Shown here: positions 26,771 to 46,258 of the stretch, piece by piece
Position numbering within the stretch: the first letter of the stretch is position 1
Layout: the number at the start of each line of letters is the position of its first letter
Assembly: GCF_964204865.1 (NCBI RefSeq)
Contig: NC_135251.1
Coordinates: forward strand, 21,824,001-21,888,000
From: Styela clava
Lineage: Eukaryota; Chordata; Ascidiacea; Stolidobranchia; Styelidae
Reading direction: 5' to 3'
Length of the DNA: 64,000 nucleotides
Program-made: the position numbers and the translations under genes
Notes under the pieces: generated by a model
Told to the model about the DNA's origin: nothing
The model's input: only the letters and a program-made list of their open reading frames with translations
The model's database searches: none

Positions 26771-27750
26771 TAGGGCTGTCCAAAATCGAATAATTTTTTG
26801 ATTCGAATCGAATCGAATATTTTCGCCGAATCGAACCGAATAATCGAATATTATTGCACAATAGTAAATCTGTCTCTTTTATACAATAAACGCCTGCCCT
26901 TCGATGTTGTGGTAACGTATGTGCAGTTACATCAAAGGAGATCACACGCTTGTATGAACTGGTCAAAAAAATTGGAGACTTCCAAAATTTGGGTCTCGAA
27001 AACTGTTGAGTGTTAAGAGTAAAAATTGCACTATTCAAAAATTGCAATCTCAATTTTGATGGATTCAGTTTTAGTAGGACACATAAAGCCTGTAGATGCT
27101 ATTTTAATCCTATTCACTAGTCTTCATGTTTTTTTGTGTAAATTTCAGCAAAATAATAACAACCATCAATATAGATAAAACTGTTGCTTGCTAAAACAGT
27201 GCAATTATTTGTCTTGGTATATAGATGGATAATACAGTAATGCCATCATGAGAAATTACAAATTCCATTTAAAGAAGGTATTGCCATCATAAGGATCCCA
27301 AAACACCTGTTTCAGCTTTGAGTTGCCTGTACCATGTTCCTATGATAACTAACTTAACAGCTTCAAATCGATTCTATTTATAGAACTATCGTTTTCTAAA
27401 TTGTCTCCTTTTTCTCCTTGTTCTCTCTCAAAAACGTCACGATCGGCTATACCTTGTTATGATGACCACGCATGAAATGGCTAATCATGTGCCACCGGGC
27501 GGGCATTAGTAATGACATGTTTATCACAAAATGAAGGCGAGAGAAATATCGGGAAACCAATTAAGCCGGGAGCGAGAGTGGTCTGAGCTCGGAGCGCCGC
27601 CGCTTGCCCGATGAAAAACATCCCGTAAAGGTGGTTTCCGCTTTATGTACCGGTACCTAATTTTAGCGATTCGAAAATTAGCCGAAAAACGATTCGAATA
27701 ATTTGCGATTCGATTCGATTTCGAATATTTGGTTCGCTTGGACAGCCCTA
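26771..27750. mobile_element. hAT-type non-autonomous element with perfect 8-bp target duplication
   Basis: Termini TAGGGCTGTCCAA and TTGGACAGCCCTA are inverted; they are bordered by CCCACATC at 26763-26770 and 27751-27758. Subterminal regions are packed with ATTCGAATCGAAT-type palindromic repeats. The element is 980 bp without a transposase, so it is non-autonomous. It separates the GNPDA and DAZAP1-like genes. Confidence 0.88.
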
Positions 27751-28057
27751 CCCACATCATATGAGCATGTTGTCCTCGTATATTGCATTTTTACATTAAC
27801 CAATATTGCTGCTGTATCAGATTGCAATTTTTCATGGCGAGGAATTCGTTTATTTGATAAAAATATATGTGCATTTGCCTCGTATTTACAGTTATTTGCT
27901 TGAACTTATATTATTCAAAGTGATCTTGCCATTGTGACTTGTTATATTTTCACTTTTTCCAATTTTGATTATCATACTTTTTTCTCTATAGATTTACATA
28001 ATATAGAATGATATATTGAATTACTCAACTGGGTTAATTTTCTAACTAACTAGCATT

Positions 28058-29011
28058 ATGCCTGCCGATGATGAACAAGAAGAAGGAAAGATATTTGTTG
28101 GGGCTCTGGCTGGAGAAACAAACGAAGAAGGATTGCAACGTTATTTCAGTAAATATGGTGAAGTTATCAACACAGTTGTAATGATGGACAAAGTGACACT
28201 CAGATCTCGTGGATTCGGTTTCGTCACCTTTCGTGATCCAGCATGTGTACAAGCTGTTCTTGGCAGTCGACCTCATTTTTTAGACAATAAAAAAGTAGAT
28301 CCAAAGCCATGTACACCGAAAGCAATTCAGCTTGCAAAACGCAATGCTTTAATTCATCATGTGCAGACACACAAGATATTTTTGGGCGGTCTTGCTAAAG
28401 ATGCAACAGAAGATGATGTAAGACAATATTTTCATAAATTTGGTGAAGTTACGGATGTTGAACTCATTATTGATGAAGTCGATAAAAAGCACAAAGGTTT
28501 TGGGTTTGTTACTTTTCAGGAAGCAAGCGCAGTTGATGAAATTGTCCGCATACACTTTCATGAAATTAAGGGCCGAAGAGCCGAGGCAAAAAGAAAGCAG
28601 CCTCGTGATAAGATACTCACAGGCACTGTTCGACCTCCACATAAACAAAACAACATGCCACCACGTGATAAACGTGATTACGCAGACGCATACCCCCCTC
28701 CACCTCCTGATGCCATGGCAAGATATGGCTACGGCTATGGCCCGCCAGTGCCACAAGGTCCGTCAGGGGGTTGGATGCCAGGGCCTCCTGCTCCCGGCCC
28801 ACCACAATCAATGAACAATTCATATTATGGATACTCCTATGGACCTGCACCATCAAGGGGTGGCAACGGAAATGAACCATATGAAGAACGTAGACAACAA
28901 TGGCCATCTTCTTATGGGCCTGCAAAAGCTGGATCGTATGGGTATGATCAAGTAGGAAATGGCTATGATCGGAAGCAGGGTGGTCAAGGCTACCATCCAT
29001 ACAGGAGATGA
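28058..29011 (+). CDS. DAZAP1: DAZAP1-like RNA-binding protein, intronless
   Basis: This 317-residue protein has two RNA-recognition motifs. RRM1 has RNP2 KIFVGAL at 11-17 and RNP1 RGFGFVTF at 51-58; RRM2 has RNP2 KIFLGGL at 106-112 and RNP1 KGFGFVTF at 146-153. The linker DPKPCTPK and the final residues QGYHPYRR are hallmarks of DAZAP1, with a Gly/Pro/Tyr-rich, disordered C-terminal half between. In vertebrates DAZAP1 is a nucleo-cytoplasmic hnRNP-like factor in splicing and translation, abundant in germ cells. Here it is shorter than human DAZAP1 (407 aa), mainly in the Pro-rich region. All coding sequence is in one exon. It could be the sole orthologue or a processed copy; the intact frame and conserved C-terminus argue that it is functional. 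Confidence 0.92.
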   Translation: MPADDEQEEGKIFVGALAGETNEEGLQRYFSKYGEVINTVVMMDKVTLRSRGFGFVTFRDPACVQAVLGSRPHFLDNKKVDPKPCTPKAIQLAKRNALIHHVQTHKIFLGGLAKDATEDDVRQYFHKFGEVTDVELIIDEVDKKHKGFGFVTFQEASAVDEIVRIHFHEIKGRRAEAKRKQPRDKILTGTVRPPHKQNNMPPRDKRDYADAYPPPPPDAMARYGYGYGPPVPQGPSGGWMPGPPAPGPPQSMNNSYYGYSYGPAPSRGGNGNEPYEERRQQWPSSYGPAKAGSYGYDQVGNGYDRKQGGQGYHPYRR

Positions 29012-29185
29012 TTTTCCAGAAATGCAATAACAGTAGTATTGTTTGGAATGCCTGGTGGCATTTTTCTGCTTAAATGTCTCAGAGACACGGGGAAGATCAT
29101 TGTCAGGGGGCAAGTTGCGACATCCCATCATGTGGATGGTCTTTTTTTATTTGTTGTATAAAACCTTCTGGATACCTTTCGCGTT

Positions 29186-29191
29186 AATAAA
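29186..29191 (+). promoter_or_regulatory. Polyadenylation signal for the DAZAP1-like gene
   Basis: AATAAA lies 175 bp past the stop codon, in the short gap before the convergent PSMD13 gene. Confidence 0.55.
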
Positions 29192-29369
29192 AAACCTTTT
29201 CACAATATTGAGTCATTTTTGCATATCAGGCTACTTACTACTCCCTCATTAATAACAAAAAGATTTCATCTCTGTCAACTGAGTGCTGTCGCTGTCGCAT
29301 ATCAGAACTACTATTCTTACTCCTCCCCCCTCCCCATAAACAAAAATATTTTCATATTGTTTCATCTCT

Positions 29370-29375
29370 TTATTA
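29370..29375 (-). promoter_or_regulatory. Polyadenylation signal for PSMD13
   Basis: AATAAA on the minus strand, about 117 bp past the PSMD13 stop. The two convergent genes thus end within about 200 bp of each other. Confidence 0.5.
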
Positions 29376-29491
29376 TATAACATCGATGTCCGTTATATGA
29401 GATATAGTGGTGATAATGTTTTCAGGTGGATTTTCAAGTTTTTCAATAACAGCATCTTGTAAGCAGCAGTTGTGTTTGTTGGTTAGCTACT

Positions 29492-32400
29492 TCATGTAAG
29501 AATATCAGCAGCTTTCTGTTCCACAGATCTTTCCATTTCTGAAACATCTTTACACCAGTCATCAAGTCTTTCTTTCATCTTGCCAATCTGTGAACAGTGA
29601 ATCAAAAATTTATTATAGAACACAAGTGAGAGACAAAAAAACAAAAACAGTTCGTTGCTATGTTTGATTGAATGAAAGTAGATTTTTCCTGCATTTCAGA
29701 ATGCGATATGTTTCCATGGTAGGCCTACCAAAGCCAGCCAGCTTTGATATAATGTCAGTCTTTAAATAGGGTGATAATTAAAATAATATTACTAAATTAC
29801 CTGCGTTTTATCCAACACTCTCGGTTGTACCCAGGTCATATGAACTTTTTCTGTTACCTGGAAAATTTAATAAAACCTGTAGCAAACGTTTTTTGCCATT
29901 CAAAAAACATCATCTTATGTCAAATAATGACCAACCCCCTCACTGCTATCTTAGTATTTTATGAAAAGGATTTTCGATTCCACATTAATTACAAAGTGAG
30001 GAGTAATTAATAAATATGAGTAAAAACCGGGGAAAAAATGTGAACCATTTTTCTCATCATGTACCACATTAAAGCTATAGAAAGTATAAAATCATGTCTC
30101 TAACCGATTACATAATGGACAGCTGTTTGAAGAAGGGTTGTGGGGTTTACAATTCATATTTTACTTAATCACGAGTTTGACTTCCTACTAAACTCAAATA
30201 TCTTCAGTCATTGCAGGTGTTCTTAACAGTCCAGAGCCCTGCTTCAGACAGCTGGAACAGGGGTGTATTTTTACAATTAAAATTCTGCAATTCCAACTCC
30301 ATGAAGTTTGAAAATATGCCCTAGACACCAGTGAAAGCTAAACTCCTGATCCATTGCTTGCGGCTCCATGTTTCACTTTACCTGGTCGATGGTTCCTTTT
30401 ACTAATCCCAAAGACATGGCTTTCATAGTTAGAATTTCTACTTCATTTGGTGCTATTTCTGTTTTTGTGGCAATTTCTTGGAACGATATATGTCTGTTAT
30501 TTGCGGGACGTGTGAAAGTCATCTATAATATAAAAAGACAACAGAATGCAAGAAAAACTCATATTGTTTGGTAGATTGTCAACATGATAGTTTAAAACCA
30601 TTTTAAAAAGTTCACCTAGTTTTATCTCTGTGAGAAATTACGACATTCAATCAACTATCCATTGATAAAAACTCCATCTAATTGAGTTTTCTTATTTAAA
30701 AATATATATATTTGCATTGAAATCCGATCATTAGTAAGAATAGGGGTTCGTAAGCTGGTTAGAAATCACAATGGTTGCCGGCTTCATAAAACATCAGCCC
30801 AAATTTATTATTTGTACATAGCATTGCAAATGAGAACAAATAAACTAAAATTTCTAGAAGCTCCTGCTCCATTTAATATGGTTAGGTCGACTATAGCTCC
30901 CAATAAAATGTCATGGATCCTCACACCTGGTAAAAATAAGGCTACACTTACCTCCATCAAGCAGAGCAACATGATTTTCTGTCTCAAACTCAGTTCGTTG
31001 GCTGCAAGATCAGGCTATAATGAAAAACGTAGTCCATCAACTTTTGAAAAAATAATTTTCTCAGTGCTAATATAAAAGCATGATACCTGAGATGCCCATA
31101 GAGATTTGATTTGTCGCATCTTTCCCATATCTCCACTGTTAAATGCGTATAATAAATCGATTAACCACTGACGAGGAGTATCTCTAAGAGATTCCAGTAC
31201 TGGATGTTGAAGCTGAAACGAAAAAAAATAAAGTTACATGGACATTATTTTCTGCTATGTTTTATTCAAACTGAATTATAATCAAAGAAAGAGTAAATTA
31301 TGAATTTATCAGCATCAATTTATATCAACTTACCAGCTCTCCAAAATTGTATACTTCACTTCCTAGTAATCCAGCCAAGCCCAAATAAAATGCACGTTCT
31401 TGCTGCTCCTCCACTAGAACAAGAATATAGATATTATGAGCACAGTTGATATACAAAAAAAGATGTTGCTAGTCGAACAAACTGGCTGCTGTACATGTTT
31501 CATAAACCTTTTCAACATTAGAACCTTTATAACGCAGTAATTCACATTGTTGCTAATTTGAATTCATATTACATACCTTTATATTTTTTCTCAACCTCAA
31601 CATATCTCACCAGATAGAATGTAAACTGGTATCATAATAAAGCAGGTGCGAGAAGAAGTTAGGAAAATTTCCATAGAATAGTTGTATATTTTTAGGCAAA
31701 TATTTTATCCATTTCAAAGTACGTAGCAAATAAAACATGACTGAATTGTTCTGGCTACAGCAAAACAAATTAAGGTTCACAATAATCATATCACAGTGGG
31801 AAGCCATCATGTTACTATCTACATTTTGATCATCCTTGCTTTGTTGGATTGCGTTAGGAAAATGTGTAAAGTGCTAGCGGTGAGGAGATTTTCAAATTGA
31901 TAATCTACTTTATTAATTCTAGTCATTATATAATAATGTTAGTCTACAGGGTTGTCCAAAACGAATTGAATATTCGAATGTATTCGAGTATCAAAGTATT
32001 CGAATAGCTTTTCGGTTAATTTTCGAATAATTCCGAATAGTAGCCACTTTTCGCCGTAAACGTGGTGTTTCGTTTCACGGGAATCTTCAAACGACTTTTT
32101 ACGCTGTCTCGCGTATTGTAATGACAATGGAATGGAATCGGCACTTTGATTGTTTATATTCTGTGCGACCGTAAGTCACATAGTGTTGCGACACATTTGC
32201 ACGTTTGCGTGGGTGGACATTGCCGACATTTGTCTACGAGGCTTTTAATTTACAAATTCATTTCCATTACGTCGAAAAATCGACAATTGCCTTATTTCCC
32301 GGCTATTAAGTCGCTTTTCTATGCCCAATTTTTTCGGCCTGATTTTTTTTTGGGGGGGGAGGGCGTCTAATTGGGAAAGTATGTTTATTTTATTTCTATG

Positions 32401-34643
32401 TGGCCTGCTTATTATTCGCATGAGTCTTCTCAAGCATGATTTGTGTAACCTTATATTTGGGTCTTAGGGTCCGCCAATCATGAAATTTAATCGCAGGCCG
32501 GTTATCGTTACTTTAAAGAGAAACACAGCCAACGAGATAAAGTGATTTGTGACCCTTTTGTTTTGCCGATTCAGCAGAACACGACAGGGACAGGGAAACA
32601 CAGCTGTGAAATAACTTGTGGACGTACAGTGTAGTTCTTATCACATTCCAAAACTATTTCAACATTCGGGTTAATAGGTTGTCCAAAATGATTGCCTACA
32701 ACTTAAATTCACCGCTCAGTTGTTAAAAATAGGTAATTCTGTGAGTATGTGTGAATAAGAATTCATTTAAAAGTAATAACACCATAAGCATATTTACGTG
32801 GAATGTCTTTAATGTCAGTACATCCCAAATATCGTAGAGCATCTTTATAATATTCATTATGATGTCCAAGTAATTGGTGATAGTTACTGCAAAGATCGTA
32901 GAAACGAGAGTGCACTGATGTCACACTTGGTAGTAATGTTAGAAGCTGATCACATTCTTCAATTATTGCCTATCAATAAAATATGAAGTGTTATAACTGT
33001 ATTAAATTTTACATGTGACATTGGGGGTAACAATAATGAAATCATGATTCCTGTGACTTCATGGAATTTACCCAGAATATAAAATTTTAAAAGTTTGAGC
33101 GTTTACAGATGCAATTTCTGTGTTCCAAGTACAGATTATCATAGGAGTTCCTTTTTTTTGTAATTCTTATGCAAATTGATTTAATATTGTAATTGTATTA
33201 TTGTAAGTGTGATTGAACAAAAATGTCTTTTAACTGAAAATTTCTGCAATCTACAATCAAAATATGATAGTTTTCCAATATACCATTCCTGATCTAATAG
33301 TAACAATGTTTTTTTTATGGAATTTTATCTAGATCTATATAGAATATCGAATTTTTCATTCGGTATCAAAAAATTGATTTTTCGAAACAATATGGTAATT
33401 ATAAAACATTAGACAAAGCTCATTGAAATCATGAGTTATTTGCAGATATTGTTGAATTCAGTTCACCTTGGTATCCTTGAAATTTTTTTCAAATAAATGA
33501 ATATTTCCGATAGCTGTTGAGCACAGAATCACAGCTTCATCGGATGATTTCACTTTTTCTTTTATTTTATTCAAAAATGCAAGAGCTTCAACACCATCTA
33601 GAAAATATATTCAAATTGTAGGTTAATTAGATGTGGAAAGAATCATTAGAAAATTATGAGAATGCACAAAAAGCACCTATTAGAAGCATTTTTTTTCATT
33701 TCAATGATTCGGCTTTGAACGATCCTCATCCTATTAAAAAAGTTTAGTTTCTACTCCAGTATTCATGTATAACAACCATACCTGTGAATTGTCTTATCAC
33801 ATGAGGACACAATATTTCAACCAGAGATAATGGATTAATTTTGTTCTCGAAATCTGATATGAAGTTCCGGTACATATCAATTAACTGTGTTCCCTGTGAA
33901 ATATATAAATATTAAGAATAAGTGGAGAAACTAGAATGTCAAGTCATTACAATAAAACATTTTATTCCAGCTTGAAAAAATTTTCTAATATTTCCAATAA
34001 ATAGCATTCACTGTGAATAACATTGAATAAAAAGACACTTACTTTGCCATAGTGAGGAAATTTGACAATATTTAACAATTTTTCTGTCAACTGATGCCAT
34101 AATCTAAAAACAAATTTGACATTCACTCAATATTTTAATGTTAGTTATGTATCATAATAGATAAAAAGTTTGTACAAAACAAGAGCAATGCTCAAATACA
34201 TGAATATGAAAATCTGCCATACAATGCTGTATGAAATCAAAATAAGCAACATTCAAGCGAGTCTGGAGAAATCGAAACTAAAAATAATGACACGATAGGG
34301 GTATAGAAGCGTATTCATGTTAAATTTCATGTATTCTAAATGGAAGGAATTACAGGCATGCATTTATGTCTGATTGAAAGTGATGTCTGATCCTCTATAC
34401 GTTATGACCATATTTTGCAGATTGTTGTTTGTTTTGCTGTGCATTTTTACTGCCCTTCCAGAAGGACATCACTATATTTTTACACTCCAGTGAGTGGACT
34501 ACTACTGTACTATAGTATAAGTAAATTATAACAAATTTAACCAACTTTCTGGTGTACAAATCTTCGATTGTAGACCAAGCTTGTGAGATTTCAGGTGGAT
34601 TATTTGTTTGTTGATCCTTCAAAAACGCTGTAGTTTCAGTCAT
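29492..34643 (-). CDS. PSMD13: 26S proteasome regulatory subunit Rpn9/PSMD13, complete
   Basis: Eleven coding exons in transcript order: 34546-34643, 34043-34103, 33782-33893, 33467-33597, 32798-32969, 31334-31413, 31087-31212, 30952-31014, 30382-30522, 29801-29857, 29492-29587. All phases join and give 378 aa (human 376). Diagnostic blocks include [64 protein letters not shown], the PCI-domain [11 protein letters not shown] and [12 protein letters not shown], ending ADILT. Rpn9 is a scaffold subunit of the proteasome lid that contacts the deubiquitinase Rpn11 module; it acts in cytosol and nucleus. The ATG at 34643 aligns with the family start. The first donor (GTTGGT) is non-optimal but required by the frame. 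A transposon remnant sits in the intron between exons 5 and 6. Confidence 0.96.
31946..32690. mobile_element. hAT-like element remnant in a PSMD13 intron
   Basis: CAGGGTTGTCCAAAACGAATTG at 31946 is followed by repeated ATTCGAATA motifs, much like the ends of the 26771-27750 element. A similar GGTTGTCCAAAATG at about 32675 is in the same, not inverted, orientation, so the copy is rearranged or lacks its right end. The boundary is approximate. A G9 run lies at about 32351. Confidence 0.5.
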
Positions 34644-35300
34644 TATGATTGATGAATCGATACCAAAAGACCTGCAATAAAAGCACATACATTGAGTCAA
34701 AATTTTTAGGCTCAATACAGTCTAGCTCCTTCGGTAAATACGGTCAATGTCAATTTGGCCTGATATCATCTCATTCAATTTATACTGCTGAACAATCAAT
34801 GGCTCTCGTATATTCTAAAGATCTATGTTCAGCCAGTTTGGCTCATGCATATAGTCTAGTGCTTTTAATGGTGAAGCCAAATTGGTTTTAACTGTTCAGC
34901 TGTTATACTACTGTCTGACACTCTGACTGCAGGACTGTAGGCCTACTATGTGAATTACCGGTACTGCTTCACACGTCCCTATTTCTACTGTCCTATCAGG
35001 ATATCGATAGTAACTATAGAAAATGACTAGGAAATTAGAATAGTGAAGCCAGCGCACACAAGTAATATATTTAATAATTTTGGGAAAATAAAGAAAAAGA
35101 TACCGGTACCGGTACCAGTACCAACAGGCGACAGGGAAACCAACTGAAATATAAAAAAAAGTTGGTGTTCAGGTGTTAGGCACTCGCTGAATGACTGGCC
35201 AATAGATCTGCAAGTTGCCTCTATCTAACTTAAAACTGTATGAAATGATCTACTTAAATATAACTTTGAAAAAGAGTACACATTTGTCACATCTACTTAC

Positions 35301-35612
35301 CGAAAAAAGTAAAAAAGCTGCACAGCTGAGGCAAAATCACAAAACTTTACTTCGAAATTATATGACACTGCAAAATCTTTAACGATTTGCTGAATAATGT
35401 TTTGAATCTACCAAAGAAAAATTGAACGCATGATTTGGCAAGCTATAAATAATATTTGTCTGCAAAGTGTTCATTTAATGTGGCAAATAAAAAATAAAAA
35501 CAAAAAAACAGTTATCTGAAATACGTTATATTTATTATTTTACTTTTCTCTTTGAACAATTCAATCTTGAGCAAGACACTAAATAGGTGACGCCTTCCTT
35601 GACGACCGCCAT
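35301..35612 (-). other. Candidate upstream exons of PSMD13 (5' UTR or N-terminal extension)
   Basis: Exon 35301-35407 has an acceptor (TTGGTAG) and a strong GTAAGT donor. It can be preceded by 35544-35612, which starts with ATG, and joins exon 1 through the acceptor at 34672-34674. Phases 0 and 2 fit, and the frame is open from the ATG at 35610-35612 into PSMD13, adding about 69 residues. Nothing in the extension resembles known Rpn9, whose usual start is at 34643, so these are more likely 5'-UTR exons with a fortuitously open frame. Confidence 0.4.
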
Positions 35613-35720
35613 AGCAACGGGCGAAGCTTTCGCTCGGATTGCTTTTGCCTTTTGCGCGGCGGAGATCTCTCTTCTGGACCGGCGAGTTGCCCGTTTAATC
35701 TCGTACTCGATGGCTTGTTA
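35580..35720. promoter_or_regulatory. GC-richer candidate promoter between PSMD13 and ODF3
   Basis: A short GC- and CpG-rich segment (GACGACCGCC, CGCGGCGGAG, GACCGGCGAG) stands out in an AT-rich setting at the head of PSMD13. Two TGACG half-sites are present. It may drive PSMD13 and perhaps ODF3 in the opposite direction. Confidence 0.35.
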
Positions 35721-36157
35721 ATACGTTTCAATTCGACTTCACGTAATTTTAAAATTATTTGTATTAATATAACTTGAGGACTTGGGAATAAAGCTTCAAG
35801 TACCTCATTCGTAGAATTGTAGTGGCCACTAAGATCTGAAGATACTAAAGTTGATGTTAATGTTAAACTGTACAGTAAGTTGTGGTATAAGACGTCAGGG
35901 AATTTTCAGGTTTTTGTTAAAACATTGATAGAAACAGAAATTAGGTCTACGTTAAGATTTGAGATTTGTTAACCTGAGTTGAAATTCAAGTAGTCTAATG
36001 TTAATAATTGTTAAAATAGAATTAGTAGGGTGCAAATGGCAAAATCCTTCCCATTCTTTATTTAACTTACAAATTATATTATTTATATATGCATCAACAT
36101 AATAAACACCTAAGTTAACTTGAACTTTTTTTTTAATAATTTACCTTTAGCCGACTT

Positions 36158-36500
36158 AGGATAGGATTTACATATTTATCCTGGGGGAGAGGAAAGCCGA
36201 TAAGACAGCTTATCCATATGGCGAACCACGGTCTCTCGTCCGGTTACCATTCCAAGTCGGGTATGGGATTAGTTTTTACTGTATTGTTTGTTTTCGGAAG
36301 CATGGACTTGGTGTTGGAGGAAGCCGTAACCGACCAGCGGTTACATGAACCACCCAACGACGGCGAGGAGTCCAGCAATTCTCTCGCACATAACCATCCC
36401 TGCATGCGATTCGAACCTGCGAACCCACGCAGAGTAATTAGAGGTGCGGTGGCGAGCGTATTCCTAACGCTTAGCCCGTTGAGCCACACCGCCGCGACTT
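36158..36500 (-). repeat. tRNA-derived SINE, near full length
   Basis: Read on the minus strand, the element starts with a tRNA-like head. It has an A box TGGCTCAACGGG at 36475-36486 and a B box GGTTCGAATCG at 36407-36417 (10 of 11 matches to consensus). A tRNA-unrelated body follows, then a tail GGATAAATATGTAAATCC. CGACTT flanks both sides (36152-36157 and 36495-36500) and may be a short target duplication. It is a retrotransposon, not a tRNA gene, since the head lacks a clean cloverleaf. Truncated relatives occur at 39248-39496, 48843-49074, 56050-56195, 59030-59100 and within the arms near 17580 and 21640. Confidence 0.78.
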
Positions 36501-36960
36501 CATTATATAATTAGCACTGTGTGCATATTTAGAACTGCTTGAAAGATGAAAGAATGCTCGAGAGTGCAGGAGTGCAAGATTGATGCAGTGTCAACTTGAT
36601 CTTGTACATCCATGCAATGTATTATCTTACCATATCTAAATTATAACACTATAAATACTTTGCTGGCCTAATAACCAGATCAAGAAAGGTATAAATCTGT
36701 ATTATGAGAAATTTGATTAATGAATTGCTTTTCATTACATTGGATTTATTGTGTGTGAGTGACTCAAATTATTTATTCCCATAGTTTATATTGTTATATT
36801 GTAAGTTGTTGTAAATTGGTTATTTAAGTCAACGCAAGGTATAGCCTAATAAATATTAGTGCAAGACGTGATGAATTGAGTAACTCACAGAAAATATACC
36901 AGAAATAAGAAACTTAACGTGCCCTTTTGGAAATATTACTACCTCAAGATCCAGAAGTGA

Positions 36961-45199
<8,239 letters not shown>

Positions 45200-45800
45200 T
45201 AATATTATTTCACCCAGCAATGAAAAAAATGTATTGTATTTGTAAAGCATCAGTATTTTTATAATGATTTAATTGAGTGGCTGTCGGCCACTGCACATTT
45301 GTAATATTTCCTTTTTACCTGTATTTTGTGTTCTGAAATCTCCAATAATTTTATGTGTTAATTCATCTCACTGTCAAAGTTTATATAACCAATTGATTCG
45401 CCAGGTGATTGATTACTAGTGAATATTTTTTATGCAACATTATTTTTGTACCATTGTAATCAGCCACGAAGTAACAGCCAGCGCAGTATTTTTTCTCACA
45501 ATCCACTTTTTGAAGACTAATTGTTATAACGACTGCGGAAAACTACCATAATAAACAAGTGGATGACAACTGCCGCATATTTAACTGCCAGTTGTTTGTG
45601 TACTTGTGAAAGCGATCATCCCCAGCCATGCACTTGATTTTAAGTATTGTAGTGATTTACAGCAACCATTTGTATCGAAATGTTGCTTGCGTATTTAGTT
45701 TCATATAAGTTTCTGATTAAACCTTGGTATGGTGCAAATAATATGCTCAAACTACAACAAATCTGCTTTTATTCTGCTCCACATGACATGAAAGGTATAA

Positions 45801-45884
45801 AATGCACAAGAAGAATGAGGCAACATCATACAATAGTAATATAATGCACAAGAAGAATGAGGCAACATCATACAATAGTAATAT
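45801..45884. repeat. Perfect 42-bp tandem duplication
   Basis: Two identical 42-bp units (AATGCACAAGAAGAATGAGG... ) stand head to tail at 45801-45842 and 45843-45884, in the gap between ODF3 and FAM8A1. Perfect identity suggests a recent event. Confidence 0.9.
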
Positions 45885-46258
45885 ATGACCTTCCCTATAG
45901 GACAATAATTTGACTCAACATTGAACAGATGTCACCAAATTTGTTACCCAACCTTCTCCCATGAGGACGGTCATGTAATAAGGTTACATAGTAAAATAAC
46001 GAATTAGGCAAAACATCCAAAATTAGGAAAAAGACCAAAAATATCATGGCACTCCATATTCATGATTGGGACGCATTAATTTGAAAATCAAACTGCAGTA
46101 GCGAGTAAAAAAGGTACGGTACTCCGCAATGCTCAATCCATCAATGGGCAATTACACCTTTTTAAATAATTATGATGAATGAGTATTATCAGGAATAACA
46201 AAAATGTATAAATTTTAAATTTCAATGCAACAATCTAATATTAGGAAATTAAATAATT

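Noticed and set aside
28349-29027. Several minus-strand and alternative-frame ORFs over the DAZAP1-like gene
   Set aside because: They are shadows of the RRM gene, with no domain signal.
36407-36498. A tRNA gene on the minus strand
   Set aside because: A and B boxes are present, but the sequence does not fold cleanly, B box differs from consensus, and it continues into a repeated body and tail seen elsewhere; it is a SINE head.
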